DNA from: Rhododendron vialii
Taxonomy: Eukaryota; Streptophyta; Magnoliopsida; Ericales; Ericaceae
Assembly: GCF_030253575.1 (NCBI RefSeq)
Contig: NC_080567.1
Span: 29,772,501 to 29,836,500, forward strand
DNA: 64,000 nucleotides
Reading direction: 5' to 3'
Part shown: positions 34,852 through 47,503 of the stretch, one piece after another
Layout: every line of letters begins with the position of its first letter
Numbering within the stretch: the stretch's first letter is position 1
Position numbers and translations under genes: made by a program
Notes under the pieces: generated by a model
Told to the model about the DNA's origin: nothing
The model's input: only the letters and a program-made list of their open reading frames with translations
The model's database searches: none

Positions 34852-35272
34852 CTAGTGCTTGCCCGTGTCTACAACACTAGGCATCCGGTTGGAATTGCCC
34901 GTGCCTACGGCACTTGCTAGTGGCTCAAACACTAAATTGATTCATTAATGTGTAATATGTGATTCTCTTTTTGGTGGCATGAAAGAAAATTACCCATGCT
35001 TATGGCACAAAGAGACAACTAGGATAAATTTTGAATTCCGATTATTTTTTCCTCGCTTTTCCTCTCTCTCTCTCTCTCTCTGAACAGAAGAAAACGGAAA
35101 GGGGATGAGGATAAAAAAAAAAAAGCATGAATGGGGATGACAGTTGTGTGATTTATGTGAAAATCATGGGCATTTAACCAAGAAGTGGAAAGATGCATTA
35201 CAGCCTTTGGATCAAATGAATCTGAGCCGTTCCAACAACTTATCCCCACACCCTTGTGTTTTATTATATAGA
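34852..35272 (-). mobile_element. Short non-autonomous Helitron (421 bp)
   Basis: On the minus strand it begins TCTATATAATAAAACAC after CCAA and ends GGGCAAGCACTAG before TACG, which fits Helitron ends (TC and CTAG, insertion between A and T). It is related to 21998-23389: both share GTGCTTGC, a run near GTGTAATATGTGATTCTC and a region near GGATCAAATGAATCT. A CT run lies at 35062-35082. There is no coding capacity. Confidence 0.78.
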
Positions 35273-35871
35273 TTGGCGCGTGAATTTTAGGTTTTGATTC
35301 AGATAAGAAAGAGTGAGACCCGGAAACAGACACCACATGGGCACATAATTTTGTAATATTAGAACACGGATACGCTTGGGACACATTGAGATTTGAGGCT
35401 AGAAATTGCATATTACAAATTCGTCTAAAAGAGCAATTATCATTGCTACGAAGTGAGAGCTAACAAACAGAAATATGGATTGTTTAGTATGCAATCCAAG
35501 GTTTATTCTGTTTAGATGGTGTCGGCCTTTTTAAAAATACATTCAATTCTTTGTAACCAGTTTAATGGTTGTTGTCTACGTGTTCTTAAGAGACTCATAT
35601 ATATCGCTACAATTCACAAATACTGGTTTTTGTTGTATACTGCAAGGGCTTTCTTTTCCGTCAACGGTACTTTCTCAAATGTGTTTCAACTGAAACAGAT
35701 GATTTTAAAAATTGGAGGTTGAGGCCAGAATACTTTGCTCTCTAATTTTCCCATCGTTTAGTGCTCTTCTCTTACATTTTGCTCTCTAACTACCACCGAC
35801 CGTACTCAGTTTTTAAAGCTCTGTCTTCAGGCACGCGAGTCCAGTATGTATTTATGTGTTCTGATCATTCG

Positions 35872-35902
35872 AGCTGTGCCTTCAGGCACGGGCATGCACT
35901 AG
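35872..35902 (+). mobile_element. Helitron 3' terminus, plus strand
   Basis: A GTGCCTTCAGGCAC hairpin is followed by GGGCATGCACTAG and then T. This is the same 3' end seen inverted at 58771 and 62886. The 5' end of this element was not located. It lies to the left and may include the BAG remnant. Confidence 0.6.
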
Positions 35903-36089
35903 TACTTAATTATTACAAGACGTCGACATTTTCAATGCCAATAGTTATCTGATAGCAGCGTCATTTGCACATGCTTTCAGGCCAATTAAATCTATCTAAT
36001 CTACCAGTGGAAATTTGGTATGAATTCCTATGAAACGTGCTGAAGACATATTCAAACTTTTTTTTGGCAAACCCCACTTGGCCAAGAAA

Positions 36090-36260
36090 ATTCCTGTACA
36101 GGGTATTGCCATCCTATACTCTTCTGCCCCTGCAAGTGCTGCGTCCGGACCGAAGGATAGACGGGGCTCTTGAGGACGAGGAAGAACCATGGTTAGAACA
36201 GAGAAAAACATTACGAAATGAGCTGCTGCATTTAGCAGGCCTAGGCAGATCACAAAATTT
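36090..36260. other. GC-richer block with overlapping open frames
   Basis: Three long frames overlap here on both strands (36037-36321 plus; 35996-36253 and 36114-36347 minus). The raised GC and open frames suggest a coding relic. I cannot choose a frame or a family. Confidence 0.3.
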
Positions 36261-36639
36261 CGAACATGCTATTTTGTATTTTGCCTGTTTCAAAAGCATC
36301 GCTTTTGTAATCACAAAATAGAGAGAATTGTTGTCTGCATATATCAAAACATCGACAGTTCCCTAAAACCCCTTTTGGACGTGGACGAGAGAGCCGAAAA
36401 GGCTCGCTAAACGGTTGCATAAATGTATAAACAAAACTGGGTTTATAATAACAAGCATAACTGTGAACAAAAACACAAATAGTAGGCCTTGAATTAAAAT
36501 CTCATTGAACTTGATTTGTCTTTACTGGAAAAAAGTTTTAATTATCAGGAAATGATCTCTGTTGAGCTGTCTAAGAAATATATCACACACTGTCTCCCTC
36601 AAATCTATGGTTATAGATGTTTGAGAACTCTTCTGCTCA

Positions 36640-37240
36640 ACTAACTGCCATAGCCCATTTAACCGCCCTATTATGGGGATTCTTTCTTGAGGGCAGTATC
36701 GGGCCACTTCTTGTGACATTCGATTACTTCTCACCCAACATAAGGATTAATTCACAAGTTATAGTCCTTGTGTCATTGGGTTGGCCTTGTTTGTGGATTG
36801 TAGATGAATTTTTGAACATTCCTATTAATAGATCATCGTCAAATTCGATGTTATTCTTCATAACGTTTGTAAATTTCATTCTGCCCAAGTTAAAGAGGGG
36901 AAAGAGAAAACTCATCTTACACCATGGAAGCCTTTAAGAAGGAACTCAATTTGCTGCTTAGTGGCATGTGGGCATGATGCTCAATCAGAAATTCAGACCA
37001 TATGCTAATACCATTGCCACAATAGTCTTTCCAAATTAGACAAAACCACAAAAGGATCTCACAAAACCAAAAAAAAGGAAAGAAAATAATACCAATAGGT
37101 CTTGCATCAGCTGCGGATATAGAATATCAATGCTAATAAAGCAAGTTTGCATTGTTGCACTAGAACATAGGCTTATAGGCAAACACCAGAGTTTCTTCCT
37201 CTCTGCTGGCATAGAGACAATCAGACAACACTGTTTTACC
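36640..37240. other. Spacer, 3' flank of gene E
   Basis: No gene is supported. This is the standard unit 3' flank, restarting after the 7-kb insertion. Confidence 0.65.
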
Positions 37241-39456
37241 TCAGGTTTCTTGCTTCGTCTCCTTAAGCACAAAAGCATCAGTCAATGCAGATCTTGACAC
37301 CAACAAAGACTCCAAGAGACGCAAAGTCTGCAATATGTATGTATCAGCAGAGAGTGAAATTGAAACTACTACAGTCAGCAAACTACTACACCAAGCCAAC
37401 AGTTACAGGGTCAAACTTCAAGCACAACTTTGGGAGTTAAAGCGCTGTGGTGCAAGGCAATGAATTCTGTTTAGTGCGCAAGGTTTGAGCAAATTTCTTA
37501 CAATGTGAATAGAAAAAACCTGGTACATGAAATCTTCAAAATATATGAACAATGGCGAATTCTTGAGACATGAATAGGGGTACAACATACGCATAACATT
37601 TTACTCTGACATTTACCTTGAAAGCCTATTGAATACCAAAAACCTTGAAAGCCTATTGAGTACTGAAAACTTTGTGAAATTTCTGGCTGGTCAAAAGCAT
37701 ATTACTGCAGAACTATATATGCAATGATGTGAATCTCATGTTAAGCACGAACTAGTCCATGGTACCTCATGAAGAATCCAATAAGAAATGTGAATATTTC
37801 AGTGTCCCCGTGTCCTCAATGAGAATGAGATGAATCCCACACTTAGACACATACACTAAGGGCCCTACCCTACACCCGTTTCTGAGTCCATGTAACATCT
37901 ATTATAATTTGACAGCAGTTAACTTACGGCTTACCTCCTCCTCACCCATATTCACCTCCAATTCCTGAATGTCGCTGAGAGGTACCTTTGATCTGTCGAT
38001 AAGAGATATGCCTGAGATCGGAGATAAAGGTACTATCGATAAACTATCTGTCACCAGGAACATAGACGGTCCTTTCACTAGTCCAACACCAATCCGCAGA
38101 CGGGACTCTGAACTCAAATAAGTGGATTCAATTCGGAATAGGGAAGAAAGAGTCGACTGTGTCAGGTTTACAACTTCTTCAATACCAATTAGTTTGTTGT
38201 CATAAGAGGTACCAGGGGCAAGTTTTGGATCGAGTAGAATCGCCTTCATCTCCTCTGATTTGAAGAACTTGTTGACATCTAAATCTTGGACACTCTTGCG
38301 TAAATTGCCCAGGCATCCCTTGAAGGACAAATATGGACATTCCTTAATGATATGGCCGATTGGAATTGAGAGGAAACTGCATAGGAGATTCACAAAATTC
38401 TCTTCAACTTCTGCATACAGCGCCCGATTGTTCGACCTGTTTATGAAAAGCTTCAAGTTTATCTTTTCATCCTTATTTCTTGTGTCCACGTCTCTTTGAG
38501 ATAGATTCATCATCCTCGGTTCATACCGTCCATAAAAAGGCTTTGTCTTACTGAAGGGAGATTCCAATATGGAGTCAGAAAAAGGCGTCCTTGATGCTAA
38601 TGAGCACTTGAGTAATTTCAGAACCTGAGACAGATGGATACAAACAAGTAGTTCCAAAAAAAATAAGGGCACGGATTCATGGGCAAGCCCGGGAACACGG
38701 CAAAAGTGTATATACACGTATATATGCAAGTATGTAAATATGTGGATTTTATAGGAATTGAGTTGTTATTTGTACGCATATTGTATTTAGTAACATGGTA
38801 CATCATAGCTTTCCATTTATGGAATTTAGAACAAAAAAAATGATTTCGTTAATTACCTCATCCTTTCCTATGTTCAGCATTCTCTCTTCTGTTTTGCTCC
38901 AATCAAATGCTCCAAAATTGCCAAGCAGAGACAAGCCAGCCGCGGTAGACAGAGGCAACACTTGAAAGTCATCAGTTATCATAAACCGCACAGTTGGTTT
39001 TATAAATCCACTTCCAACTTGGGGAACTGGGTCTAATAGATTTAACTTGTACGTTAAGGCTCCTCCGCACCGGCAAAAATCATTTTGGTAATAGCTCAAC
39101 ATACCACAAGTGCCACACCAATAATACTTGCTTTTGTTACATTCAACCAAATCTACCTTTAGGTTCCTACAGTAGATATCAGTTGCACATCGCGGACGAA
39201 GAAGTATCCCTTTGTGCTCACTTGATAGCAAGTCCTCATCAAACTTTTCCAAACTTTCATATAAGTTGTTTAAACAGCCAATCTCCCCCTCCAAAGAGTG
39301 CTCACGAGTGAGTCCGAAAATTGTTCCAATAGGTATTGTAAGGAAGCTAAATAGAACATCCACAAAATCCTTGTTTGCCTCCACAAAAACAATTCGATTT
39401 TTCTCTTTCTCCACAAGGATCTTCAAACTCATAGTTTGAGAAGCTTCGTTCGCCAT
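37241..39456 (-). CDS. DUF674 family protein, copy E (3 exons)
   Basis: The exons are 38857-39456 (200 codons), 37935-38624 (230 codons) and 37241-37327 (28 codons plus TGA), giving 458 residues starting MANEASQTMSLK. All splice sites are canonical and both introns phase 0. The cysteine segment is the short form, YYWCGTC then CRCG (C-x2-C and C-x-C), as in B. Relative to other copies, exon 2 lacks about five codons around the GGLVKGPS motif. Exon 3 reads TLRLLESLLVSRSALTD, with two changes from the usual LLVASLVS. This is the intact counterpart of frameshifted B. No targeting signal or transmembrane helix was seen. Confidence 0.88.
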
Positions 39457-42377
39457 GATTTTCAATAAAAACTTGAGTGACTAACTTCAAGATAACAGTA
39501 ATTCGCTCGACGAAGTATTGTTGGCTTATGTTGGAACTTGTATCCCTTGCATCAACCGCTACAAAATGGAAAAGATGAATAGAAAGATGCATAAAAAACT
39601 GTCCGTGAAAAACACAACAATATTGAGTTGCAACACCGAAAGAAATCCATGGCACCAATATTGCATTTGAGGAAATTCTTGAAATGTAGATTTTTTGCGA
39701 TTAAGCAATGGAAACTGCATTTACGAATGTCAAACACGGAACTTTTTTGGTGCAATGCCGGTGTAAGTGTACAATGTTACTATTAAGCTCTCGACGGAGG
39801 ACGGTTATGGTTGCAATACAAAAGTATAGGGAATCACCGGTATTCGGTTGGGCCTCCATGTTCCCCGTGCAGACTGCCGTACCATTTAGAGGCTATAACC
39901 AAAACAAGTGTAAATTCCTTCATAGCATGTTTCATAGGATTGTCACTAACCAATACAATTCCAATCTTGTAAATTTTTTATTTTTTTGGGATAGTCAAAT
40001 AGGACCAGGGAAGTCCCCTTTTGCATCACAAGTATCAAACAAGGAATAGCCATTGAATGAGAGGATCCTTACTCATGGAGAAACATCGTTTAAAAGGATG
40101 TAAAATTAGGACTGAAAAAATAACTCCAAACAGAAGAATTTAGCAAGTCCTAGTACAGGTATGTTACCCATCACATCACCTCCGCCAGAGAGTTTTGCCC
40201 TCCAATCACACCACTATCACTGCACTAATGTCGCGACCGAGCCAAAGAACCCAGCACGCGTGGGAGGTGTTGGAAGTAAAAGGCCCCATTCTCAATTTTT
40301 TTTTGTCTAAAACTTTTTTCGGCAACTTTTTTACTTTTTGTTGATCTTTTCGTAGTAAATTTTGGGGTTAATCATTGGTCTCGATGAGAGAAATCAAAAA
40401 AGTATAATAATGTGGACTAATATTAAAAAAAATTCATATAAGATGACACTTAAGACAAAAAAGTTTGTATTTTTTCGTCTTTAGTGAATTTTTTTTATGC
40501 TTTTGGCCATAATTTTTTAATTTATAGACTCATCCCATCGAGACAGACAAAGAATCAAAAAGACACGATGCAAATCTAACTAAAGTTCATAAAAGACGAA
40601 CAAAACACACAAAATGAAGATGACAGTTAAGGAGAATTAGCTCCAATGGGAGCTACGGGACTTGACTTGGGATTGTCCAACCAAGGCCAAGTTTTCGACC
40701 GCTAAACCAACCCCTCATTTGTTACCCTCATACAGTTCAAAGGTTCAAGTCGTATACAAATGTCCATATATTAGCACAAACTAGAATTCTACTGATGGAC
40801 TGGCCACCCCTCACTCAAATGTGAGTATTTGTAAAAGTGTGTTTGGTTGAAGGACAAATTTGGTGATGAAAAAGTGGAACGACAAGAAGTAACCGAAATA
40901 ACGATGGAGGGATGATTAAGAAGAAGGCATAAACAAGCAGAATGAGTAGAGTAGTGCTCAAAGATGATCCAAGTTAAGTAGTGTGTGGTACCTGTGAGTC
41001 ACAGCGGGAGATCTAGCGAACCAAACCAGTATTGCTGCTTTGATGAACGATTTTGGAATTGGGAAAGACAGTGGCAATAGTAAACTAAAGCATCTCCAAT
41101 AACTCTATAATACACTAAAAAAGGACAATTATTAAAAGCAACTCCAATAACTCTGTAATACACTATAAATGGCTAAAGTTGTACTAGCAAATGGGCAAAA
41201 GTGACTCCACTGTACTTGATAAATTGGTCCATAAACTTATGACTCAACAAGCCACCTTATAAATTTGGCCACAAATATATAGTCACTAGTGAATTTGGGA
41301 GGTAACATATCTTCGGCTTAAATAAGTTATTCGTTCTATTCAACTACTTTATGCGCGTGATAGTTGTAATCATCACAAAGTATCAGTTACCATTTTGATA
41401 TATATGTTTTCCTATTTCATCATAAAAGAAAATATTTATACATGGACATATACATTGCTTAAAAAGTGAGGATAAAAGAGAATATTTTAAAAAAGAAATG
41501 ATTCGATGGCTACAAAGTTAATATGAAGTTATCTAACGGTTGTAGAGGTTACAACGAAACTTTGTGGGCCCAATGAAACTTTTTTTTCTTGGCATAAAAA
41601 CAAACTGCTCTATTTTATAGTAATATAAATTATATGTTTGTAGGCCCAACAAAACTTTTTTTTCCTAGGCACAAAAAGAACCTGTTTAAAGTGTCGCCGC
41701 AGCATAGTTCTAAGTGTGTTTTGTGTTGTATTTTGTTTGATTAAACCCTTGTACTCTTTCTATCACACACACACACATATATGATGTTCTTCTTTGACGC
41801 CAAAAAAAAAAAAGTCTACAAAACATTTGAGGGTTTGAATAGTCGACTTACCCAAAAAACAAAAAACAACCTTGGAGGGTTTCAAAATGAAAAATTGCTC
41901 TTTTACACAAACTTTGTGTCTAAGAAACATATCAGGTCATCTTCTCCATAATAGAACATAGACCTCCCTTTTCTCATTCCAAATTTAAACAAAATTTTTG
42001 TTTCAATGAATAAATTTAGCTTGTCCATTGGAGTGATCACCCAGGATAATACTTACCAATCTATAATGACCAGAGTCTAAAAAGTATAAAATTATGATTA
42101 GAAGCAAAAAAAAATTCTTTTTTTGTCTAAAGTGTCGTCTTACTATGATGACTTTTTTTTTCAACATCAGCCCATATTACTATATTTTTTTGATTCCTCT
42201 CGTCGAGACAAATAATTAACCTCAAAAATTACAACGAAAAACACAACAAAAAATTACGAAAAATAAAAAAGTACCAAAAAAAAGTTTTAGACAAAAGTTT
42301 ACAACGGAGCCTTAACGCTCCAATGGCTAAGGTAGGTCTATAGTCCATCTTTTCTCTTCCATTTAAGAAATAGTACC
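39457..42377. other. Upstream spacer of gene E
   Basis: No gene is supported. It is homologous to 8748-12177 without the hAT MITE of that spacer. The tRNA-like block is at about 40650-40710, with a weakened B box. The conserved block is at about 40990-41095. Confidence 0.65.
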
Positions 42378-44489
42378 TGTAAAGACCCGTAAATTTATAA
42401 AATCTATTGAAATGTTTTATAAGAAATAAAAGGAGCAAATTGATTTGAGTTATTGAGAATTAGGGCTAATGTGATAAAATGTTGCATTTGAGGGGTGAGT
42501 GTGTGATATGTGCTTAGTGTATATATATAGGAGTCCTGCTACATACACAGCAGATCTGTGCACAGATTGTGCACAGATTTCGTTGTGGGGCCCACCACGG
42601 GTCTCACACAAATCATCCGAGCCGTTCATTAAATGTAAAACATTTTTTCAAGGGTCCCCATAATAAATAAGCTCAATCCGATACCAATAGGTGCTTCATC
42701 CAACCATTTAACTTTTCATTCAGATTTTCGGATAATGAAAAGTTATATGGTTGGATCGAGCACTTATAGGTATTGAATTGAGCTTATTTTTTACGGGAAC
42801 ATTTGAAAAAATGTTTTACATTTAATGAACGGCTCGGATGATTTGTGTGGGACCCGTGGTGGGCCCCACAACAAAATCTGTGCACAATCTGTGCACAGAT
42901 CTGCTGTGTGTGTAGACTTTCTGTATATATAGTATATGTATGTGTGTAGGGAATAAAAATTCCCCAATACTCCTGTCTCTCACTCCCCCGTTCCCTCCTC
43001 CCTCTCTCGGCTCCCTCACCCTCTCTCTTGCTCTCACCCAAAATCACCCTAGAGCCTTCAGAAAACAACCTTCAATCCTTCATTACATTGCGTAGTAGAG
43101 CTCGTTTATCGTTGGTTTGAGCTCGATGGAGGCATATTCCGTTCGGTTTCAAGATTTGGGGCTAGGGCTTGGAAATTCTTTGAATTCGTTCTTCGATTTT
43201 TGAGGTAGGGAGTTCTAACTTTCAATATATGTTTATGACTTATTTCTTGTAGCTTGATTGGTGTCTTTGATCGTTGCTGTTGTTGTTGAAGTTGTTGTTG
43301 TCAAGAAACCCATGAAAATCTGCAAAAATTTTGCTCGAACATCCTTTGTTATCGATACGTTAGCCTTTGTTATCGATACCTTTGTGTTCAAAAACCCAGA
43401 AAATCACTTGTTATCGATATCATTTGCCATTGTTATCGATACCCTTGCGTCTGGAACCATTTTTGACCAAATGGTATCGATACCTTTGTGTTAGGTATCG
43501 ATACCTGTTGCTTATCTCCACTTTTCACTGTTTTGCTTCATTTTTCACCGTTTTGGTTCCCAATCAATTCCAACCTACTCTAATACTTCCCGAAAGATCT
43601 TTTACATGATTACTCGCACCTAATGACTTCGTTGGATGTATCCAAGACCTAATACTCATTTGATCGTGATTTACGAAAATCGCTTTATAAACCAAAGTTG
43701 GATTTGAACGGTACGGACTAGTTGGAAAAAGGATTTCGAAACTTTACGAACACGACGAGAACGTTTCAGGACTCATCGACGGGTGAGTGTCTACCAGAGG
43801 ACTTCGGGGTTCTTTAACAAGCCCGGCAGGAGCTATATGCTCATGTTTTATACTTCAGGACCTCCCATCGGGTAAGGTGCCTGGCAGAGGACTTCGGGGT
43901 TCTTTAACAAGCCCGGCAGGAGCTTCGGCTCAAGACACTTGTACGAAACACACTTGGACACATGGTGCTTGAAAGGTTACTCATTGAGTCATGCGGTTAG
44001 TACTGAACTGAAAGATTGGATTTTGAATTGCCTTTGTTACCCATTCATCAAGACTTGTTGCCTTGTTCATCATGTGATCACTCCTACGTTTCATTTGCAT
44101 ACATTGTTAGATTAGAGCTTTCTACTGGGCTAGTGTAGCTCATACCTTACATTATCTTTCAGGTATTAACCCAGGGTAGTAGCATCATGATTGGAGTGCA
44201 TGGAAGTGAATATTCTTTTGAAAGCTAACATTGAAGGGTTATTTAGCCATCTTTGTAAATCTATTTTTGGAAGATGTCTTTGTAACACTATTTGTAAATC
44301 TTTTGACTAAGGAACATTGTAAGTTCTTAACTCTCTTTTGACATTCGGTAATTATGACGATTTGGGCCTCGGAGCCAAGGATGTAACCTCATGGAAACGT
44401 TAACCTATTTTGGGGTATCGTACGGATAATTGTGAGATTTTATTTATGGAAATTCATTTATTATTTTGTTTAAAATCGAGGATGTGACA
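42378..44489. mobile_element. Solo LTR, 2112 bp
   Basis: It starts TGTAAAGACCCG and ends GAGGATGTGACA (TG...CA). The flanking pentamers are GTACC (42373-42377) and GTATC (44490-44494). The empty site is AAATAGTACCAAAGGCAAG in unit B. There is no internal retroviral coding region. It contains a CT-rich tract, repeated TTATCGATAC motifs (43349-43505) and two copies of a ~39-bp repeat beginning AGAGGACTTCGGGG (43795 and 43886). The sequence GGGCTAGTGTAGCTCA near 44130 also occurs in the second LTR-like element at about 62740. Confidence 0.82.
42531..42923. mobile_element. Palindromic MITE with 9-bp TSD nested in the LTR
   Basis: Long inverted repeats (CAGATCTGTGCACAGATTGT and its complement, then AACGGCTCGGATGATTTGTG) make most of the 393 bp self-complementary. 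The exact 9-bp duplication TATATATAG lies at 42522-42530 and 42924-42932 (approximate by one base). A 9-bp duplication suggests a Mutator-type element. Confidence 0.8.
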
Positions 44490-45257
44490 GTATCAACGAC
44501 AAGACCTATATTAGGCGTTCACTTTGAAATATGAAGTTGAATATATCGAAGACTTCGATACCTTATTATAAAACAAAATGGCATAACCAGCTGACATAGC
44601 CCAGTTAACCGCCCTATTATGGGGATTCTTTCTTGAAGTATAGTTCAGGGGTAACTCACTCTCAAATGGGAGGTATCGGGCCAATTCTTGTGTTATTCCT
44701 TGTGTTATTCGATTACTTCTCACCCAACATAAGGATTAATTCACGAGTTATAGTCATTGTGTCGATGCCTTGGCCTTTTTTTTTTTTTTGGGTAAATGGT
44801 GGCCTTGTTTGTAGATTATAGATGAATTTTTGAACATTCCGATTAATAGATCATCATCGAATGTAATTCTTCATAAGGTTTGTAACTTTCATTCTGCCTG
44901 CCGATGGTAAAGAGGGGAAAGAGAAAACTCATCTTACACCAGCCTTTAAAGAAGGAACCCTATTTGCTGCTCAGTGGCATGCGGGCATGATGCCCAATCA
45001 GAAATTTAGACCATACCCTAATACCATTGCCACACAATAGTCTCTCCAAATTAGACAAAACCACAAAAGGGTCTCACAAAACCCCGAAAAAAGGAAAGGA
45101 AAGAATACCAATAGGTCTTACATCAGTTGCGGATATAGAATATCAATGCTAATAACACAAGTTTGCATTGTTGCACTAGAACATAGGCTTATAGGCAAAC
45201 ACCAGAGTTTCTTCCTCTCTGCTGGGCATAGAGACAATCAGACAACGCTATTTTACC
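44490..45257. other. Spacer, 3' flank of gene F
   Basis: No gene is supported. This is standard spacer, nearly identical to 12178-12919. Confidence 0.65.
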
Positions 45258-47503
45258 TTAGGTTTCTTGCTTCGTCTCCTTCCGCACAAAAGCATCAGTC
45301 AATGCAGATCTTGACACCAACGAAGCCACCAAGAGATGCAAAGTCTGCAATATGAATGTATCAGCAGAGAGTGAAATTGAGACTACTACAGTCAGCAAAC
45401 TACTACACCAAGCCACAGTTACAGGCTCAAACTAAAAGCACAACTTTGGAAGTTAAAGCGCTGTGGTGCAAGCCAATGAATTCTGTTTAGTGCGCAAGGT
45501 TTGAGCAAATTTCTTACAATGTTGATACAAAAAACCTGTTATACGAAATCTTCAAAATATATGAAGAACAGTGTCGGATTCTTGAGACATGAGTAGGGGT
45601 ACAACAAATGTGTAACATTTTACTACGAGTCTGCGACATTCACCTTGAAAGCCTAGTGAGTACCGAAAACCTTGAAAGCCTATTGAGTACTGGAAACTTT
45701 GTGAAATTTCTGGCTGGTCGAAAGCATATTACTGCAGAACTATGTATGCAATGGAGTGAATCTCATGTCATGCATGAAATAGTCGTAAACAATATCAACC
45801 TTCAAAAATAAAGAAATCCAATAAGAAACGTAAATATTTCAGTGTCCCTGTGTCCTCAATAAGAATGAGATGAATCCCACACTTAGACTCATACACTAAG
45901 GGCCGTGTACCCTACACCCGCATCTAAGTAAATGTAACATCAATTATAATTTGACAGCAGTTAACTTACGGCTTACCTCCTCCTCACCCATATTCACCTC
46001 CAATTCCTGAATGTCACTGAGAGGTACCTTTAATCTGTTGATAAGAGATATGCCTGAGATCGGAGATAAATGTGCTATCCATAAACTATCCGTCACCATG
46101 AACATAGACGGTCCTTTCACTAGTCCGCCACCAATTTTAACTCCCCGCAGAGGGGACTCTGAACTCAAACCAATGTATTCAGTTTCGAATAGGGAAGAAA
46201 GAGTCGAACATGACAGGTTTGCAGCTTCTTCAATACCAATTAGTTTGTTGCTATAAGAGGTGCCAGGGGCAAGTTTTGGATCGAGTAGAATTGCCTTCAT
46301 CTCCTCTGATTTGTAGAACTTGTTGACATCAAAATCTTGGACACTCTTGTATAAATTGCCCAGGCATCCCATGAAGGACAAATATGGAAATTCCTTAAAA
46401 ATATAACCGATTGGAAATGAGAGGAAACTGGCTAGGAGATTCACAAAATTCTCTTCAACTTCTGCATACAGTGCTCTATTGTTCGATCTGTTTATGATAA
46501 GCTTCAAGTTTATCTTTTCTTCCTTATTTCTTGTGTCCACGTCTCTTTGAGATAGATTCATCCTCCTCGGTCCATACTTAATGGGCTTTGTCTTACTGAA
46601 GCGAGGTTTCAAAATAGAGTCAGAAAAAGGCGTTCTTGATGCTAATGAACACTTGAGCAATTTCAGAACCTGAGACAGATGGATACAAACAAGTAGTTCC
46701 AAAAAAATAAGGGCACGGAGTCATGGGCAAGGCCGGGAACACGGCAAAAGTGTATATATATGTATACTTGCAAGTATGTAAATATGTGAATTTTATAGGT
46801 ATTGTTGTTATTTGTGCGCATATTGTATTTAGTGACATGGTAAATCATACTTTCCATTTATGGAATTTAGAACCAAAAAAATGATTTCGTTAGTTACCTC
46901 ATCCTTTCCTACGTTCAGCATTCTCTCTTCGATTTTGCTCCCATCTAATGCTCCAAAATTGCTAAGCAGAGACAAGCCAGCCATGGTAGACATAGGCAAC
47001 ACTTGAAAGTCATCGGTTACCATGAAACGCACCGTTGGTCTTATAAATCCACTTCCACCTTCGAGACCTGGGTCTAATAGATTTACCTCGCAGAATAAGG
47101 CTTTTCCGCACGGGCAAGAATCATTTTGGTAATAGCTCACAAAACTACAATCCCCATCATTACACGCATAATACTTGCTTTTGTTACATTCAACCAAATT
47201 TACCTTTAGGTCCCTACAGTAGACATCAGTTGCACATCGCGGATGAAGAAGTATCCCTTTGTGCTCACTGGATAGAAAGTTTTCATCAAACTTTTCCAAA
47301 CTTTCATATAAGTTGTTTAAACAGCCAATCTTCTCCTTCAAAAAGTGCTCACGAGTGAGTCTGACAATTGTTCCAATAGGTATTGTAAGGAAGCTGAATA
47401 GAACATCCACAAAATCCTTGTTTGCCTCCACAAAAACAATTTGATTTTTCTCTTTCTCCACGAGGATCTTCAAACTCATAGTTTGAGAAGCCTCGCTCTC
47501 CAT
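45258..47503 (-). CDS. DUF674 family protein, copy F (3 exons)
   Basis: The exons are 46898-47503 (202 codons), 45977-46669 (231 codons) and 45258-45344 (28 codons plus TAA), giving 461 residues starting MESEASQTMSLK. Splice sites are canonical; the intron-2 donor is GAG|GTAAGC, unlike its twin C. The protein is nearly identical to C except around the cysteine segment (YYACNDGDC, then CPCGKALFCE) and at one spot in exon 2 (SLFETEYIGLSSE against SLFEIECIGLSSE). Intron 2 carries the excision scar of the MITE still present in C. Both halves and the C-terminal helix are complete. Confidence 0.88.
45622..45637. other. hAT excision footprint
   Basis: The sequence is ACTACGAG followed by TCTGCGAC. 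In C the same octamers are ACTACGAC and ACTGCGAC with the 576-bp MITE between them. In F the two bases that touched the element are changed to their complements (C to G, A to T). This is the repair pattern known for Ac/Ds and Tam3 excision. Confidence 0.93.

Larger units (their letters stand above)
29571..36639. other. ~7.07-kb foreign insertion splitting a spacer
   Basis: Comparison with the other spacers shows that everything between 29570 and 36640 is extra, with about 6 bp of the target lost and no target-site duplication seen. It holds a BAG gene remnant (34528-34833), a hAT element (32022-33249), a Helitron (34852-35272), another Helitron 3' end (35899-35902) and exon-like pieces on the minus strand. 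Other parts (29571-31400 and 33870-34500) show no recognisable gene. Frames at 30112-30330 and 30195-30563 overlap in different registers and lack family resemblance. Confidence 0.7.

Noticed and set aside
42378..44489. Autonomous retrotransposon
   Set aside because: No gag or pol sequence lies between the TG and CA ends; the layout fits a solo LTR.
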